A stretch of 64,000 nt of DNA from Ailanthus altissimus. Taxonomy: Eukaryota > Streptophyta > Magnoliopsida > Sapindales > Simaroubaceae. The notes beneath the pieces were generated by a model. It was given only the letters and a program-made list of their open reading frames with translations, made no database searches and was not told the DNA's origin. Location: the NCBI GenBank assembly GCA_946807835.1, contig OX327694.1:4414001-4478000 (forward strand). The letters are read 5' to 3'. Position numbers and translations under genes: made by a program. Shown here in pieces: positions 1 through 11,696 of the stretch (its first letter is position 1; the number at the start of each line of letters is the position of its first letter).

Positions 1-260
1 TAATTATTAAATAATAAAATAATATAATAATATTATTTTACTATTTAATAATTTTCTTAACACATCACTTAGAATAAAAAAAATTTAAATGTCATTTGAA
101 AAATACAACATTATACTATCAATATATGTATATAACACTTATTTTTAGATTTGACCCGTAATACTATTTCATCCTTTAATAATTACTTAATAAAAAATTT
201 AAAATAAAAAATTTAAAATACAATTTAAAACATATAATATTACTCAATCGGTATATATAT
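1..260. repeat. AT-rich MITE-like repeat fragments
   Basis: The left edge is extremely AT-rich. The stretch around 48-115 (an arm with the pattern CTTAACACATCA followed by an A/T run) resembles the right arm of the hairpin repeat at 15013-15200. The stretch around 165-245 resembles an arm of the hairpin at 1117-1265. Partner arms are missing or outside the window, so these are probably partial or overlapping copies of small non-autonomous DNA transposons. Ends and target duplications were not resolved. Confidence 0.3.
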
Positions 261-1740
261 ACTACGCTTGTTTCTAGATTTGATCCCTGAATTACGGTTG
301 AGAGAGATTGATCTAGGTCCAGTTTAATTGTATCAAACTCTTCTTTCAAACAAAGTTTTAGGGCTGACTATCCTTTTGGGCCAGTCCAGGAATGGTTCGC
401 ACTTCGGATATTAAATGCACCCTAATCCTTTTCCTTTTTCCAAGTCTCACTAACTAATCAGTTTAAACAAAATCTGATGATTAGTCAAAATAATAGTATT
501 ATGATAATTATAAATAAAATAAAATCTTATGAAATTATTATTCACAAAGAAATGTTCTAACAAGTAACAGGTCATTTTTATAAAATGATACAAGATAGAA
601 ACATGGGTTCATATTCAAGAAATTTAATATGCTAAACTTAAAATATTTTTAGTATTTAGAAAAAAATAAATAAATTGAAAAAACTCAATATATTAGTTAT
701 AGAAATGAAACTTTTTATATAATAGAACTGAAAAAAATGAACTAATATTAAATAACAAAAATCAACTGATAAAAATAAAGATATAACTGAACTACTTATT
801 AAAGAATTTTGTGAAATAAATTGTTCTACTCATCATTTCCTTGGGAAATGTTTTGAGAAGGACGATACTTACAGTTGACTGCTAGAAATCCTGTAGATTT
901 GGAAGATGCTTTAAGATAAAAAGGTATTTTTGAATTTAACCAAAATGACAAGGTGTCATGTCGATTTGGAACAAAAGTTGGCCTTGATTAGTATCACATG
1001 TGTGGTATAGATAAAATAAAACGTTTTGAGAAGCAAGGGTTTGGCTGTGTTGCCCAACAAGCTCTTGCCTACATTTGAACAAGTGTTTGGAGACAATACT
1101 GGTTACATAAAATTGTAAATAATATTATATATTTTAAATTTATATTTTAAATAATGATATATTAAATAATTATTTGATATAATTAATAATTTTAAAATTT
1201 ACATAATTTTATTATTTAATATATAATTATTTAAAATACAACTTAAAATATATAGTATTATTTTAAAATTATTAACATTTGTAAACCTCATATGTAGAAT
1301 CTACATGTTGAGGAATAATGCTTATGATGGTCGCTTTGTAATATTCACAAAGATTATATGACCCAACGTTGTTTTATATTTTATCAAGATTGCATTTTAT
1401 TGTAATTTATTTATTATTGCAACTCTTTTTCTCTACATAGGGAGCAAATTTAAAAGTGATTGCAATTGACCTCCATAATGGAAGAAAGTTTTGAGTATGA
1501 GAGGTCAAAAACTCAAATTTATTTAATGAGTTTAAAAATTTTTAATTTTATTCTAATTCATTAATTTGTTTTGATGGTCAAAAAGGTAAAGTTATAACTG
1601 TTATAAAAATATAAAGTGGACTAACAATTTGACACACATTATGTTTCCATGCCAATTACGAATTAGCACATAAAAATTTATAAATTTTAATTGATATAAA
1701 AATTATAAATAAATGTAATTTATAATTTATAAGTTTATTA
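261..1740. other. Intergenic, no gene seen
   Basis: No supported gene is visible. The stretch is AT-rich with many stops in all frames. It contains one clear hairpin repeat (1117-1265). A ~35-bp phrase near 945-980 (AAAATGACAAGGTGTCATG) reappears with changes near 3962-3996, a weak hint that both derive from an old shared repeat. Confidence 0.5.
1117..1265. repeat. Hairpin repeat (MITE-like)
   Basis: The left arm (from about 1117, AATAATATTATATATTTTAA) and the right arm (ending near 1265) are imperfect reverse complements over roughly 55 bp each, with an AT-rich centre. Size and structure fit a MITE. No open frame is present. Target duplications are hard to judge in such AT-rich sequence. 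Confidence 0.45.
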
Positions 1741-2323
1741 ATTCGATACTCTCCCCATTACCTGCTACAGCGGAAACTCTCTTCTCAAACCGGATCTAGC
1801 ACCGGTAACAGTTCTGGTCCTGTCCAACAAAACTCCCAGAGAATAAAACTCTTTGTCCTCCCTTGCAACAATCGATGGATGGTCAACATTTTGCTGAATT
1901 TCTCTAACGCTAGTCTATTTTGTGAGCGGCGGTTCATCCTCTCCATCTTTTCCGCCAAGCTCTGGGTCGTGGGGAGACGCTCCAAGGCGCTCCAAACCTA
2001 GATAGGGATGTTAACAGCGTGGCCGACACATGCAGCGATGCCGTTTGGCTGTGGTTACGACGACTAGCTTAGGCTATTTGAGAGTAAAGAATTGTTTCAC
2101 AATCTATAATTTTCCACCTTGAATTCCCTTCTTATTTGTGATTCTGCCTTTGTGTCGTTCCTAATTTGATCTTTCATGAAACTGGTTTTCAGAATAAAGG
2201 GTTTCGATGCTACTTACAGTGATGCAAAGTTTGTAGCACTCGTTATTCATAACAATTACGTTAGACTATGGTTTTGTATGGGCTGCTTCTAGTTTAGGAA
2301 AACAGATTAAAAGGTTTCACATC

Positions 2324-2674
2324 CCAAAAATCTTTAGGTCAATATGTTATATTCTCCCTACGGTTTTGGAACATAATTTTAGTGAGACAGTAACTCTTAA
2401 TTTTGAAAGTTCAAAATATTCTCCTGTTATATATGGATCTTTAGCTCAAGAGGGTGATGTGAGTCATCGACTATGTGTTGATCATAAGATATTTATTTGC
2501 CATCAAAGTTGGGCATTTTTGGACAATGATACCATTCAAAATATATATTCTGATTTATTTGATGAAACTAGTCTTAAAGAATTTCGCAGAATAGTAGTTG
2601 ATGAACTAGTTTGTCCTTTATCAATTGATTTATGTGAAAAGGGTTGGTGTTCCATGCTTTATGAACCTTTCTAA
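2324..2674 (+). pseudogene. Unrecognised coding-like fragment
   Basis: An open frame runs from about 2324 through 2671 (about 115 codons, no in-frame ATG at its head) with fairly balanced protein-like composition, including a stretch rich in acidic and aromatic residues. It lies about 50 bp upstream of the F-box/LRR-like fragment at 2719-3113. No family is recognised. The DNA around 1750-2060 is also unusually GC-rich for the region and may be a further decayed coding piece. It could be part of one dead gene with the LRR fragment, or a separate capture. There is no start codon, no clear splice pattern and no extension on either side, so it is treated as a relic. Confidence 0.3.
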
Positions 2675-2718
2675 AGCAATCACATTGAAGATTTTGGAGT
2701 TAATTCCCGACCCTGATC

Positions 2719-3113
2719 TTGCTAAAAGGATTGGTGTGCTTAGAATTGCAGTCACATTCTTCACACTTTATGCAAGGAAGAATTTCTCAAGGAGTTTGGA
2801 TACTGGTGAATGCTTATACATTTTTGGAGAGTGTTGATGTGTTACACTGTCGTGGGTTTGAGGAAAGGAAGGTGGTGGAGCTGTCGCAAGCCGGCGGCCT
2901 GAGTGAGTTGAAAATGGACAAGTGCTTGAATGTGACAGATGTTGGGTTGGCGAAGATTTTTGTAAGATGTGTGAATTTGGTGGGGAACGGTGCGGGGGGC
3001 CGGTTGGCCATGATAGGAGGGAAGGCGGGGTGAAGCCATCATATGGGGAAGTGGGCGTGGACTGGATGATCAAGGTGCTTAAAGCTTGTGCTGGCCCTAA
3101 TGCACACTATTGA
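2719..3113 (+). pseudogene. F-box/LRR-repeat protein fragment (FBL3-like)
   Basis: The frame around 2770-2985 reads as leucine-rich repeats of the plant F-box/LRR type, with the phrases FLESVDVLHCRGF, LSELKMDKCLNVTDVGLAKI and RCVNL. In the family these lie in consecutive LRRs of SCF ubiquitin-ligase substrate receptors, and the wording best recalls the FBL3-type subgroup. Only about two repeats are present. There is no F-box upstream, similarity is lost after about 2985 in a G-rich stretch, and family proteins are normally over 600 residues. It is therefore a truncated dead fragment. The LRR call is secure from the motif; the subgroup is recalled from family knowledge and could be wrong. Confidence 0.6.
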
Positions 3114-6100
3114 ATTTCAATTATTAATAAAAGGAAATTAATTAAATTTTTTGGATTTTAATTTTCTGATGATTTAATTAGTATATTTAATTTATAGTGT
3201 TTATTTATTTTATATTAATAGATATTTTAAATAAAAATGGCAAAAAAAAATAATTTTATTATCCCATTAAGATACACAATAATTCATGTGCTTACTAGTT
3301 TTTTATTTTTTAAATAATTTTTTTTTGTTGATGTATCCTGTCGTTTTGATCAATATGTGTAATTAATTTAATAAATAAGGGTAAAAATATTATTATATAA
3401 TAAAATGAGTTTTTCTATTAAAACAAACTACAACAATTAACGAATTGGAACAAAGTTAATAATTTTAAAGTTTGAATTATAAAATTGAGTCTGCCAAATT
3501 TTTTAGACAAAAATGTCTTTAACTCTTGTTTTAATCAACTCTATTGTTTCATGAAATGGTCCGACATCAATTTAAGGAGGTAGTTGCTTGCAAAAGGATC
3601 ATCAATTCCATTCTTTGTGCGATAAGAGAACTCGTGGTTTTGTATTGTGCTTTTGCCTTTTTGGACGTCACCTATAACATCTCCTTTTTCTTGAGAGCTA
3701 TGTGATCGCACTGTACCTTGGCCAATAATTCAAGGCGGTCACTCTCGTTTACGCATGCCCTTCATTAATAGTTTTTGTCCCAATCTAAGAAACTAGCTGG
3801 GTACCAGGTCTATGATATTGATCCAACATTGCACGTGCGGCATGATTCTAACGTGTATTAGCTATGATCACTCGGCAACTAGTCTTGAGGGCTCATCGGA
3901 TATTTTCAAGAAGTTTACACATGAAACAGTAGATGAGATGAAGGAGCATTTGAATTGAAGTAAAATGACAACCTGTCATGTCAATTTGAAGGAAAAATGA
4001 GATCAGTAATTCACCATCATTTGAGATTGTGAATAGTCTTCATAAAAGTCGGTTGTTTGTTAGCAGAGTCTAATTTTGGGTTTTGTCCAGAGAAGTACAG
4101 ATAGTGGTTTCGAAAGACCTCCATGATTGATGGTTGAAGAACTGTTTAGAATTCCGATGCATGATGATTACATCAATTCAAGAATGAAGTGATTGCTTCT
4201 GAGAGGAAGAGTCGTTCAATTACCCAGGGATGTTGTTCTAATTCAGGATGAGGATGAGCTGGATACTTGAAATTTTCTCAACGCAAGTAATGTTTGTACT
4301 GAGCCAATAATGCACTTTTTAGTTCTTGGACAGATTCATCACTCACTTTCCCTGACCACCCTTGTCTTCTGTTAATAGTTTTTACCCTTACCCTTTAGGA
4401 TACAAGTGAAATAGTTATAACAAATGAGAAAGTAACCTATACCCGTCTATGAATCAAGGTGGGACACTAAGTTTTAAGTGATGTGAGGGAAATACATGAA
4501 TCATGAAATGAATAGTGTGGTGATGTAATACCTGAAACATGAAGGATAGGAAATTTAAGGCGGATAAATTTGGTACTGATGTGCTTGGGTATGACAATGA
4601 AAGAAAAAGTGCAGCAAACAATATTAGAACTAGGACCAGAGCCCTGGAGAAATTTTGCTCTTAAGATGAGTGTATTTAAGATTATGATTATAAGAAGGTT
4701 GAAGAGTGATCAATAACAAGAGAACATAGTTAGAAATTGGAAGCTTTGAATTGTGTATCTGTTAGAGAGAGAGAAGGGGTGGCTCACGGGGGATACTTTT
4801 TGTAAGCATGACCAAATGATGCCAAATAAATGACTAGAGCAGCTGTGCTTGATGAATAGAGGTTAGGCACACCAAAATGATGAGTTCTTGTGAATTATAA
4901 CTTCTTGTTAAATGCCAGGATGAAGTAATGAATGAGAGGAAATTGGGAGAAAAATGTTGTTAACTCGTGCCAAATTCATATCAATTAACTTATGAATCAT
5001 GATCTATTAATCCGATATGTGCGGAAATAGGAAAAAGAAAAAGCAAAAACATCACATAGGCTTTCCACTCTAGTTTATTTAAACTCTATGAATATTGCCA
5101 TAACACGGATGAGCATAGATGTGGGCTGAATCTCAGTAGTTGGGGCCGGGTAATCTAAAATCTTTAATTCTTAGCCTCCTGCTCACAGAACATGTTTTGG
5201 TATGGAATACGCAACCTTTTCATTATCTGGGTTGACTAAAATTAATTTGTATACACAGCTTCAATATGTGGAAGATTGTAAAGAGTTGGTGTCGTTTTTC
5301 TGCGTTGAGAGATGATAAATATTACATACCGGATTCTTGATCATCATTGCACTAAAACATGCATGCATGAAATGTATATAAAACGCTCCAGCGATCGATT
5401 TGTTCTGTTCCGAATAAATCAAACTACTTTGAATTTGTCAATGTGTAATATCTTATTGGTATTCTTGTTTGTTTTAAGCCAAATAATGTACATGTCCGAG
5501 TAGCTCTTCCCCATGTCACATACGTGATTTCTTTGTGGTGTTATTGATACCCAGTAAGGAGTTTATGTGAAAAATCATATTTAACAACTAATTCGGATTT
5601 GGCAATCTCTACGAAATCATCGACAAAGAAAAAGGAAAGGAACAAGACTAATCTACTAGGACCTAGTCAAACTTGGCTCCTAGAGGTAAAAGTATCTTAC
5701 ATTTCTTAAATAAATTAGGATTCTCTTCGAGTTAAGTTTTATTTAAATTTTTAACGATTTTTTGATAGTGTTAATTAATACTTAAAAATAAGTGATTAAG
5801 ATCTATTCTTTTACTGTTTTTTCTTTTATCAATTATTAAATATATATTTGTATTTACTTGAGCAAAAGCTTAACTTAGAAGAAGATTTCGATCCAACTTA
5901 AATATATAGCAGCATTGAATCATAAAGACAGGTTGGAATGCATTCTGTGAATCATGATTCATACGTTTCAGGTGCTATGTTTGTAACTGATATTAGATTG
6001 ACACATACGATTAATGGTCTTCTTTTATTCGATATGCCCAATCATTGTTCTGTTGATTAATACCCGATCACGTGATCTGACATGCTTTTGGTACAAATTA

Positions 6101-6334
6101 ATCTCATTCGATCAGTTTTAGGCGGACTTAGGCAGAGTTGCTTTTGGAATTAGTCTGAGATGTTCATGAGAGATTGAGAACGGATTGGGTTAATTAAAGC
6201 TGCTAACCCACAAATTCAATATATACATGTTACACAACATGGTAAATGTTAAAAAAACTTTTGGAAAAAGTAGAGCAATAGACGGCATTTACCTGGGTGA
6301 TCTAACGGGAGAGTCTTAGTACTAGAACGTGCAT
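3114..6334. other. Intergenic, no gene seen
   Basis: About 3.2 kb without a supportable gene. GC content is a little higher at 3560-5500 than around it, but frames are short and broken. The longest, about 63 codons at 5312-5503, has no recognisable motif. It is probably decayed repeat or spacer DNA. Confidence 0.5.
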
Positions 6335-6438
6335 GTCACATAAATATTTCTTTTCAAATTAACATATGCTATAATAATATTTTTACGTCACATAAATATT
6401 TCTTTTCAAATTAACATATGCTATAATAATATTTTTAC
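6335..6438. repeat. 52-bp exact tandem duplication
   Basis: Two identical 52-bp units (6335-6386 and 6387-6438, each beginning GTCACATAAATATTTC) stand head to tail. The second ends three bases before the 5-bp target duplication of the copia element that starts at 6447. No mismatch was seen between the units, so the duplication is recent. Confidence 0.9.
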
Positions 6439-6446
6439 GGTGAGAG

Positions 6447-6917
6447 TGTTAAAATTACAATACTAAATTAAATTAAATTAATTACAACATCAAGTCTAAG
6501 ATTAAGTCCAAATATTTACAAGCCCAATTCTTGAAGTTTCTAGATTAGGTAAGATATTTTAAGTTAATAATTAAGGAGATAAGTATTATAAACTTGTGTG
6601 GTTAATAAATTTTTACATTATTTTATTTGTGTAGTTTTGGTTTGTTGAAACTAAGTATAAATACCCCCCTCCCTCATTTAGTTTTGCAAGTAAACAAGTT
6701 AAGAATAAAGAGTTGATCAAGTATTTGATCAATTGTTGAGAGTTTAGAGTGTTAGAGAGTTGAGCAAATAATAAGCTCAACAAAGAGTGTGAGAGAGTTA
6801 AATTGTGAGTGTTGTGTTGTAAGTGAGAAAGAGTGAGAGTTTCTAAATTTTGTGTTGTAAGTTTTGTGTTTGTTGTATTAATAAAAGTATTCCATTTGTG
6901 CTCTATTATTCTCTATA
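6447..6917 (+). repeat. 5' LTR of copia element
   Basis: It begins TGTTAAAATTACAA and ends CTCTATA, where the 3' LTR has the canonical CTCTACA. It contains a TATA box at 6656-6663 and AATAAA-like signals near 6703 and 6888. The tail is rich in GAGAG and TGTTGTGTT words. Confidence 0.95.
6656..6663 (+). promoter_or_regulatory. LTR TATA box
   Basis: TATAAATA is followed by a C-rich stretch, a good match to a plant core promoter. The same element recurs at the equivalent place in the 3' LTR (about 11430). It should drive the genomic RNA from the 5' copy, with a start roughly 30 bp downstream. Confidence 0.65.
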
Positions 6918-6919
6918 AT

Positions 6920-6931
6920 TGGTATCAGAGC
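6920..6931 (+). other. Primer-binding site (tRNA-iMet type)
   Basis: TGGTATCAGAGC lies two bases after the 5' LTR. It is the standard plant PBS complementary to the 3' end of initiator methionine tRNA and the site where minus-strand DNA synthesis starts. Confidence 0.9.
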
Positions 6932-7124
6932 GGGACTGTCTGGGACTGCTCAAGTTGTAGGATTTCTAAGAATTCTGAGTATGCTCTGTGGTTGCAGTTT
7001 TGACTGATCTTCCACATCAGAAAGGATTTTTTAGAAATTGTGAGTGAGTGAGCTTCTGTGTTTCGTGAGTAGTCTGTGACTCTGCAAGTTTGTTAACAAA
7101 ACTTGTTTCTGAGGTACTGCCAAC

Positions 7125-8837
7125 ATGATGGGTGACCTTCAAGTCGTTGGAGGAATCAAGAAGCTCAACAACCAAAATTATAATACATGGGCGACGTTGA
7201 TGGAGTCTTACCTTCAAGGTCAAGATCTTTGGGAGGTCGTTGGCGGGAATGAAGTGAAGCAGCCAACAGACGAAGCCACTTTAAAGAAGTGGAAGGTAAA
7301 AACTGGTAAGGCTATGTTCGCCATTAACACCACAGTTGAAGAAGAATTGTTAGAGCACATAAAGAAGGCTAAGACGCCAAATGAAGCATGGGACACTTTT
7401 GCATCACTCTTCTCAAAGAAAAACAACATGCGACTACAGCTTCTAGAGAATGAACTATTGTCAATTGCACAACGCAACATGACGATCAACCAATACTTCA
7501 CAAAGGTAAAGTCCTTGTGCCGTGAAATATCTGAGTTAGATCCTGCCGCTGCCATTGCTGAAACTAGGATGAAAAGAATTATCATCCATGGTTTGAGGCC
7601 CGAGTATAGAAGTTTTGTTACTGCTGTACAAGGCTGGCCAACCCAACTATCTCTCATTGAATTTGAAAATTTGCTTGCTGATCAAGAAGCGATTGTCAAG
7701 CAAATGGGTGGAGTCTCTTTAAAAGGCGATGAAGAAGCACTCTACATCGACAAAAGAAAATGTCGATTTAAACGACGTGTTGGTGGAGGATCTAAAAGAG
7801 ATGATGACAAGATAAAGAGTTATCACCAAGAAGGTAGCTCACAGACAGGGGGAGTATGGAGGGCTCGCAGCAATGGTAGTCAGTCCAACCAAAAGAAAAA
7901 GTTTGAAGGAAAATGCTACAATTGTGGAAAAATAGGACACATGGCAAAAGATTATTGGTCTAAGAAAAGGTTTGCTGAGGGTAATGCTGCCACATCAAAC
8001 TCAGAAAGAAAGAGTGAAGATGAATGGGATGTTGAAGCGTCTATCGCTATCGAGGAAGAAGACCTATCACTCTCAGTGATAAAGCCTGGACGGATTGACT
8101 ATGAAAATGATTGGATCGTCGACTCAGGATGTTCAAATCATATGACTGGTGATGAAGAAAAGCTCCAAGATATGACTAAGTACAAAGGAAGTCGCGTGGT
8201 GGTGACAGCCAACAACTCAAGATTGCCTATAGCTCACATCAGTAACACAGTCTTTGCACCTCGTTACAGTCCTAATAATGTAACACTTCAAGATGTCTAT
8301 CATGTCCCCGGCATGAAAGAGAATCTATTGTCAGTATCACAGTTAACATCTTCTGGACACTATGTCTTGTTCGGTCCACAAGATGTTAAGGTGTACCAAG
8401 ATTTAAAAATCACAGGAACACCAACAATGGAAGGACGACGACTAGAGTCAGTCTATGTACTATCAGCAGAGTCAGCTTATATAGACAAGACTCGAAAAAA
8501 TGAGACAGTAGATTTGTGGCATGCACGATTGGGACATGTAAGTTATCATAAGCTAAAAGTGATGATGAACAAGGCAATGCTTAAGGGTCTACCTCAACTT
8601 GATGTGAGAGTGGATACAGTATGTGCGGGATGTCAGTATGGCAAGGCACATCAACTACCATATGAGGAGTCAAAGTTTAGAGCTAAGGAGCCATTGGAGT
8701 TGGTTCACTCTGATGTGTTTGGACCTGTCAAGCAGCCATCAATTAGTGGTATGCGGTACTTGGTGACATTTACTGATGACTTCTCGAGGTATGTATGGGT
8801 TTTCTTTATGAAGGAAAAATCAGATACTTTTTTTTAA
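7125..8837 (+). CDS. Copia gag-protease-integrase (frameshifted polyprotein, part 1)
   Basis: This frame of 570 codons starts at the first ATG after the leader. The gag domain occupies residues ~1-250 (UBN2/Retrotran_gag_2-like, opening with [17 protein letters not shown]). A zinc knuckle follows at 264-277 with C264, C267 and H272 in place, but the last Cys is replaced by Tyr277. The aspartic protease site is DSG at 333-335. The integrase zinc region has HARLGH and [10 protein letters not shown], and the first catalytic Asp of the integrase core is near residue 530. The frame ends at TAA 8835-8837 inside a run of eight Ts, where related elements would keep reading. Coding capacity continues in the next frame (8836-11226), so this is one polyprotein cut by a one-base insertion. 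The altered knuckle may also impair RNA packaging. Confidence 0.9.
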   Translation: MMGDLQVVGGIKKLNNQNYNTWATLMESYLQGQDLWEVVGGNEVKQPTDEATLKKWKVKTGKAMFAINTTVEEELLEHIKKAKTPNEAWDTFASLFSKKNNMRLQLLENELLSIAQRNMTINQYFTKVKSLCREISELDPAAAIAETRMKRIIIHGLRPEYRSFVTAVQGWPTQLSLIEFENLLADQEAIVKQMGGVSLKGDEEALYIDKRKCRFKRRVGGGSKRDDDKIKSYHQEGSSQTGGVWRARSNGSQSNQKKKFEGKCYNCGKIGHMAKDYWSKKRFAEGNAATSNSERKSEDEWDVEASIAIEEEDLSLSVIKPGRIDYENDWIVDSGCSNHMTGDEEKLQDMTKYKGSRVVVTANNSRLPIAHISNTVFAPRYSPNNVTLQDVYHVPGMKENLLSVSQLTSSGHYVLFGPQDVKVYQDLKITGTPTMEGRRLESVYVLSAESAYIDKTRKNETVDLWHARLGHVSYHKLKVMMNKAMLKGLPQLDVRVDTVCAGCQYGKAHQLPYEESKFRAKEPLELVHSDVFGPVKQPSISGMRYLVTFTDDFSRYVWVFFMKEKSDTFF

Positions 8838-11226
8838 GTTCAAGGAATTTAAAGAAACAACTGAAGGAGAAGTCGGAAAGAAGATTCATTGTCTCCGTAC
8901 AGATAATGGAGGAGAATATACCTCTGATGAGTTCTCACAATATCTTCGAGAAAATAAGATAAGACATCAGTTCACATGTGCCAACACGCCACAACAAAAT
9001 GGTGTTGCAGAAAGGAAGAATCGGCATCTTGCAGAGATTTGTAGGAGTATGTTGCACGCAAAAAATGTACCAGGAAGATTTTGGGCTGAAGGAATGAAGA
9101 CTGCAGCCCACGTGATTAATAGGCTTCCTCAACCAAGGTTAGGGTTCATATCACCATTTGAGAAGTTGTGGGATATGAAACCTACAGTGAGTCATTTTCG
9201 AGTATTTGGTTATATATACTATGTGTTTGTGCCAAATCACCTGAGAAACAAATTTGACAAAAAGGCAATCAGGTGTATCTTTGTTGGATATGATAACCAG
9301 CGTAATGGATGGAAATGTTGTGACCCTACTAGTGGGCGGTGCTACACATCAAGGAATGTGGTGTTTGATGAAGCATCTTCATGGTGGTCGCCACAAAAAG
9401 AGGAGCTTCCAGATTCAAAAGAAATAGAAGAACGACTACAACAAAAGATAGATGATCAAATTGATGAAATCCCACCGAGCCAAGAAGACCTTGATAATGG
9501 AAGTAGTGATGACAACACCGAGCAAGAGACAACTCAAAGTCCTTGGCAAACTGGCATCTATCAACAACCAACAACGGATGCCAGATATGAAGGAGCAGAA
9601 CCTGCAACTCCTCAGTCTCATCCTCAAAGGTCAATAAGAATACGAAAGCCTAATCCCAAATATGCTAATGCGGCTATAGCGAAAGAGGAAAATTTTAAGG
9701 AACCTGAGACTTTTGAAGAAGCATCACAGAACTCTGAATGGATTAAAGCTATAGAAGAAGAAATTATAGTGTTGGAGCAAAATCAAACTTGGGATTTAGT
9801 GCCAAAGCCAAAGGATGTGAAACCTATATCTTGTAAGTGGGTGTATAAGATCAAAAGACGTCCTGATGGATCGGTGGAGAGGTATAAAGCTCGGCTGGTA
9901 GCTCGAGGATTTTCTCAACAGTATGGACTAGACTATGATGAAACGTTTAGTCCAGTAGCCAAGATCACCACAGTACGAGTTCTACTTGCATTGGCAGCTA
10001 GTAAAGGTTGGATATTGTGGCAAATGGACGTAAAGAATGCTTTTCTACATGGAGAGTTAGATCGGGAGATCTATATGATTCAACTTGATTATGTGTGTAA
10101 ATTGAGAAAGGCATTGTATGGATTAAAGCAAGCTCTAAGGGCGTGGTATGGTAAAATTGGAGAATTTCTAACACATGGTGGTTACTCTGTAGCACCAGCT
10201 GATTCTAGCCTGTTCGTCAAAGCTAATGGAAAGAAACTTGCAATTGTGCTGGTATATGTGGATGACTTAATTATCACTGGAGATGATGAAGAAGAAATTC
10301 GTCGAACAAGAGAGAATTTGGCGGTTCGCTTCCAGATGAAAGAGCTTGGACAACTTAAGCATTTCCTTGGGCTCGAAGTTACTCGGACAGCAAAAGGAAT
10401 TTTTCTAGGACAACAAAAATATGCCAAAGATTTGTTGCAGAAGTTTAGGATGCTAGAGTGCAAGCCTATCTCAACACCGCTAGAAGCCAATGCCAAGTTG
10501 TGCGGTCATGAAGGAAAGGATTTAGAAGATGGAACTATGTATCGACAACTAGTAGGAAGTCTCATCTATTTGACATTGACTCGACCAGACATTTCTTATG
10601 CAGTTGGAGTAATAAGTCGATACATGCAAAATCCTAAGAAACCTCACTTAGAAGCAGCTCGACGAATATTGAGATATGTGAGAGGCACAATGGACTATGG
10701 TCTCTTCTATAAGAAAGATCAAGATTATAAAATAGTTGGCTATTGTGATGCTGACTATACTGGAGATCATGACACACGACGTTCGACCACTGGGTATTTT
10801 TTCAAGATTGGTTCAGGAACAGTCTCTTGGTGCAGCAAAAGGCAACCGACTGTATCATTGTTAACTACTGAAGCTGAGTACAGAGCAGCCGCAATGGCAG
10901 CTCAAGAAAGTACATGGTTGATGCAATTGATGGAGGATTTACATCAGCCAAGAGATTATAAAGTGTCAATATATTGTGATAATCGGTCAGCAATTTGTTT
11001 GGCAGAAAATCCAGTTTTTCATGCAAGAACAAAGCATGTGGAGGTGCATTATCACTTCATCCGAGAGAAAGTTCTGCAAGAAGAAATTGAGTTGTTGTAT
11101 GTTAAGACTGAAGATCAAGTGGCTGATTTGTTCACAAAAGGCTTGGGTGTTGATAAGTTTGAAAAGTTTCGAAGACAACTCAACATGGTTAGAAGAATAG
11201 AAGTTGGTGTTGAGGGGGAGTGTTAA
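8836..11226 (+). CDS. Copia integrase-RT-RNase H (polyprotein, part 2)
   Basis: This open stretch has no start of its own at the join; its first ATG is at 9049. It carries the rest of the integrase core (RTDNGGEY with the second Asp, GVAERKNR with the Glu), then reverse transcriptase ([38 protein letters not shown] with the catalytic Asp pair) and RNase H ([29 protein letters not shown]). Between EIYMIQ and [12 protein letters not shown] about 10-12 residues usually found in copia RT are missing without loss of frame, and the nearby KQAPR motif reads KQALR. The stop TAA at 11224-11226 lies inside the first six bases of the 3' LTR. Copia affiliation rests on integrase preceding RT. Confidence 0.9.
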   Translation, partial: KFKEFKETTEGEVGKKIHCLRTDNGGEYTSDEFSQYLRENKIRHQFTCANTPQQNGVAERKNRHLAEICRSMLHAKNVPGRFWAEGMKTAAHVINRLPQPRLGFISPFEKLWDMKPTVSHFRVFGYIYYVFVPNHLRNKFDKKAIRCIFVGYDNQRNGWKCCDPTSGRCYTSRNVVFDEASSWWSPQKEELPDSKEIEERLQQKIDDQIDEIPPSQEDLDNGSSDDNTEQETTQSPWQTGIYQQPTTDARYEGAEPATPQSHPQRSIRIRKPNPKYANAAIAKEENFKEPETFEEASQNSEWIKAIEEEIIVLEQNQTWDLVPKPKDVKPISCKWVYKIKRRPDGSVERYKARLVARGFSQQYGLDYDETFSPVAKITTVRVLLALAASKGWILWQMDVKNAFLHGELDREIYMIQLDYVCKLRKALYGLKQALRAWYGKIGEFLTHGGYSVAPADSSLFVKANGKKLAIVLVYVDDLIITGDDEEEIRRTRENLAVRFQMKELGQLKHFLGLEVTRTAKGIFLGQQKYAKDLLQKFRMLECKPISTPLEANAKLCGHEGKDLEDGTMYRQLVGSLIYLTLTRPDISYAVGVISRYMQNPKKPHLEAARRILRYVRGTMDYGLFYKKDQDYKIVGYCDADYTGDHDTRRSTTGYFFKIGSGTVSWCSKRQPTVSLLTTEAEYRAAAMAAQESTWLMQLMEDLHQPRDYKVSIYCDNRSAICLAENPVFHARTKHVEVHYHFIREKVLQEEIELLYVKTEDQVADLFTKGLGVDKFEKFRRQLNMVRRIEVGVEGEC
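11212..11220 (+). other. Polypurine tract
   Basis: GAGGGGGAG directly abuts the 3' LTR. This is the expected plus-strand primer site, and it still lies within the pol reading frame. Confidence 0.85.
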
Positions 11227-11691
11227 AATTACAACACTAAATTAAATTAAATTAATTACAACATCAAGCCCAAGATTAAGCCCAAATATTTACAAGCCCA
11301 ATTCTTGAAGTTTCTAGATTAGGTAAGATATTTTAAGTTAATAATTAATGAGATAAGTATTATAAACTTGTGTGGTTAATAAATTTTTACATTATTTTAT
11401 TTGTGTGGTTTTGGTTTGTTGAAACTAAGTATAAATACCCCCCTCCCTCATTTAGTTTTACAAGCAAGCAAGTTAAGAATAAAGAGTTGATCAAGTATTT
11501 GATCAATTGTTGAGAGTTTAGAGTGTTAGAGAGTTGAGCAAATAATAAGCTCAACAAAGAGTGTGAGAGAGTTAAATTGTGAGTGTTGTGTTGTAAGTGA
11601 GAAAGAGTGAGAGTTTCTAAATTTTGTGTTGTAAGTTTTGTGTTTGTTGTATTAATAAAAGTATTCCATTTGTGCTCTATTATTCTCTACA
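11221..11691 (+). repeat. 3' LTR of copia element
   Basis: 471 bp, TGTT...TACA, about 98% identical to the 5' LTR by eye. It is followed by the GAGAG target duplication at 11692-11696. Confidence 0.95.
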
Positions 11692-11696
11692 GAGAG

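Larger units (their letters stand above)
6447..11691 (+). mobile_element. Young Ty1/copia LTR retrotransposon
   Basis: This is a full-length element of 5245 bp with two 471-bp LTRs, an initiator-Met-type PBS, a gag-protease-integrase-RT-RNase H coding region in Ty1/copia order, and a purine tract before the 3' LTR. The 5-bp target duplication GAGAG is perfect (6442-6446 and 11692-11696). Reading the LTRs against each other by eye gives about nine differences in 471 bp (about 2%), mostly transitions, so insertion was recent. The polyprotein is broken by one extra T near 8828-8835 and has a small RT deletion, so this copy is probably not autonomous, though its transcript could still be mobilised by relatives. 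Confidence 0.95.

Noticed and set aside
6920..6931. tRNA gene fragments at TGGTATCAGAGC sites
   Set aside because: These 12-base matches to initiator-Met tRNA are primer-binding sites next to LTRs; no cloverleaf sequence surrounds them.
9329..9634. Minus-strand frames inside the copia pol region
   Set aside because: Antisense shadows of the well-supported copia coding frame.
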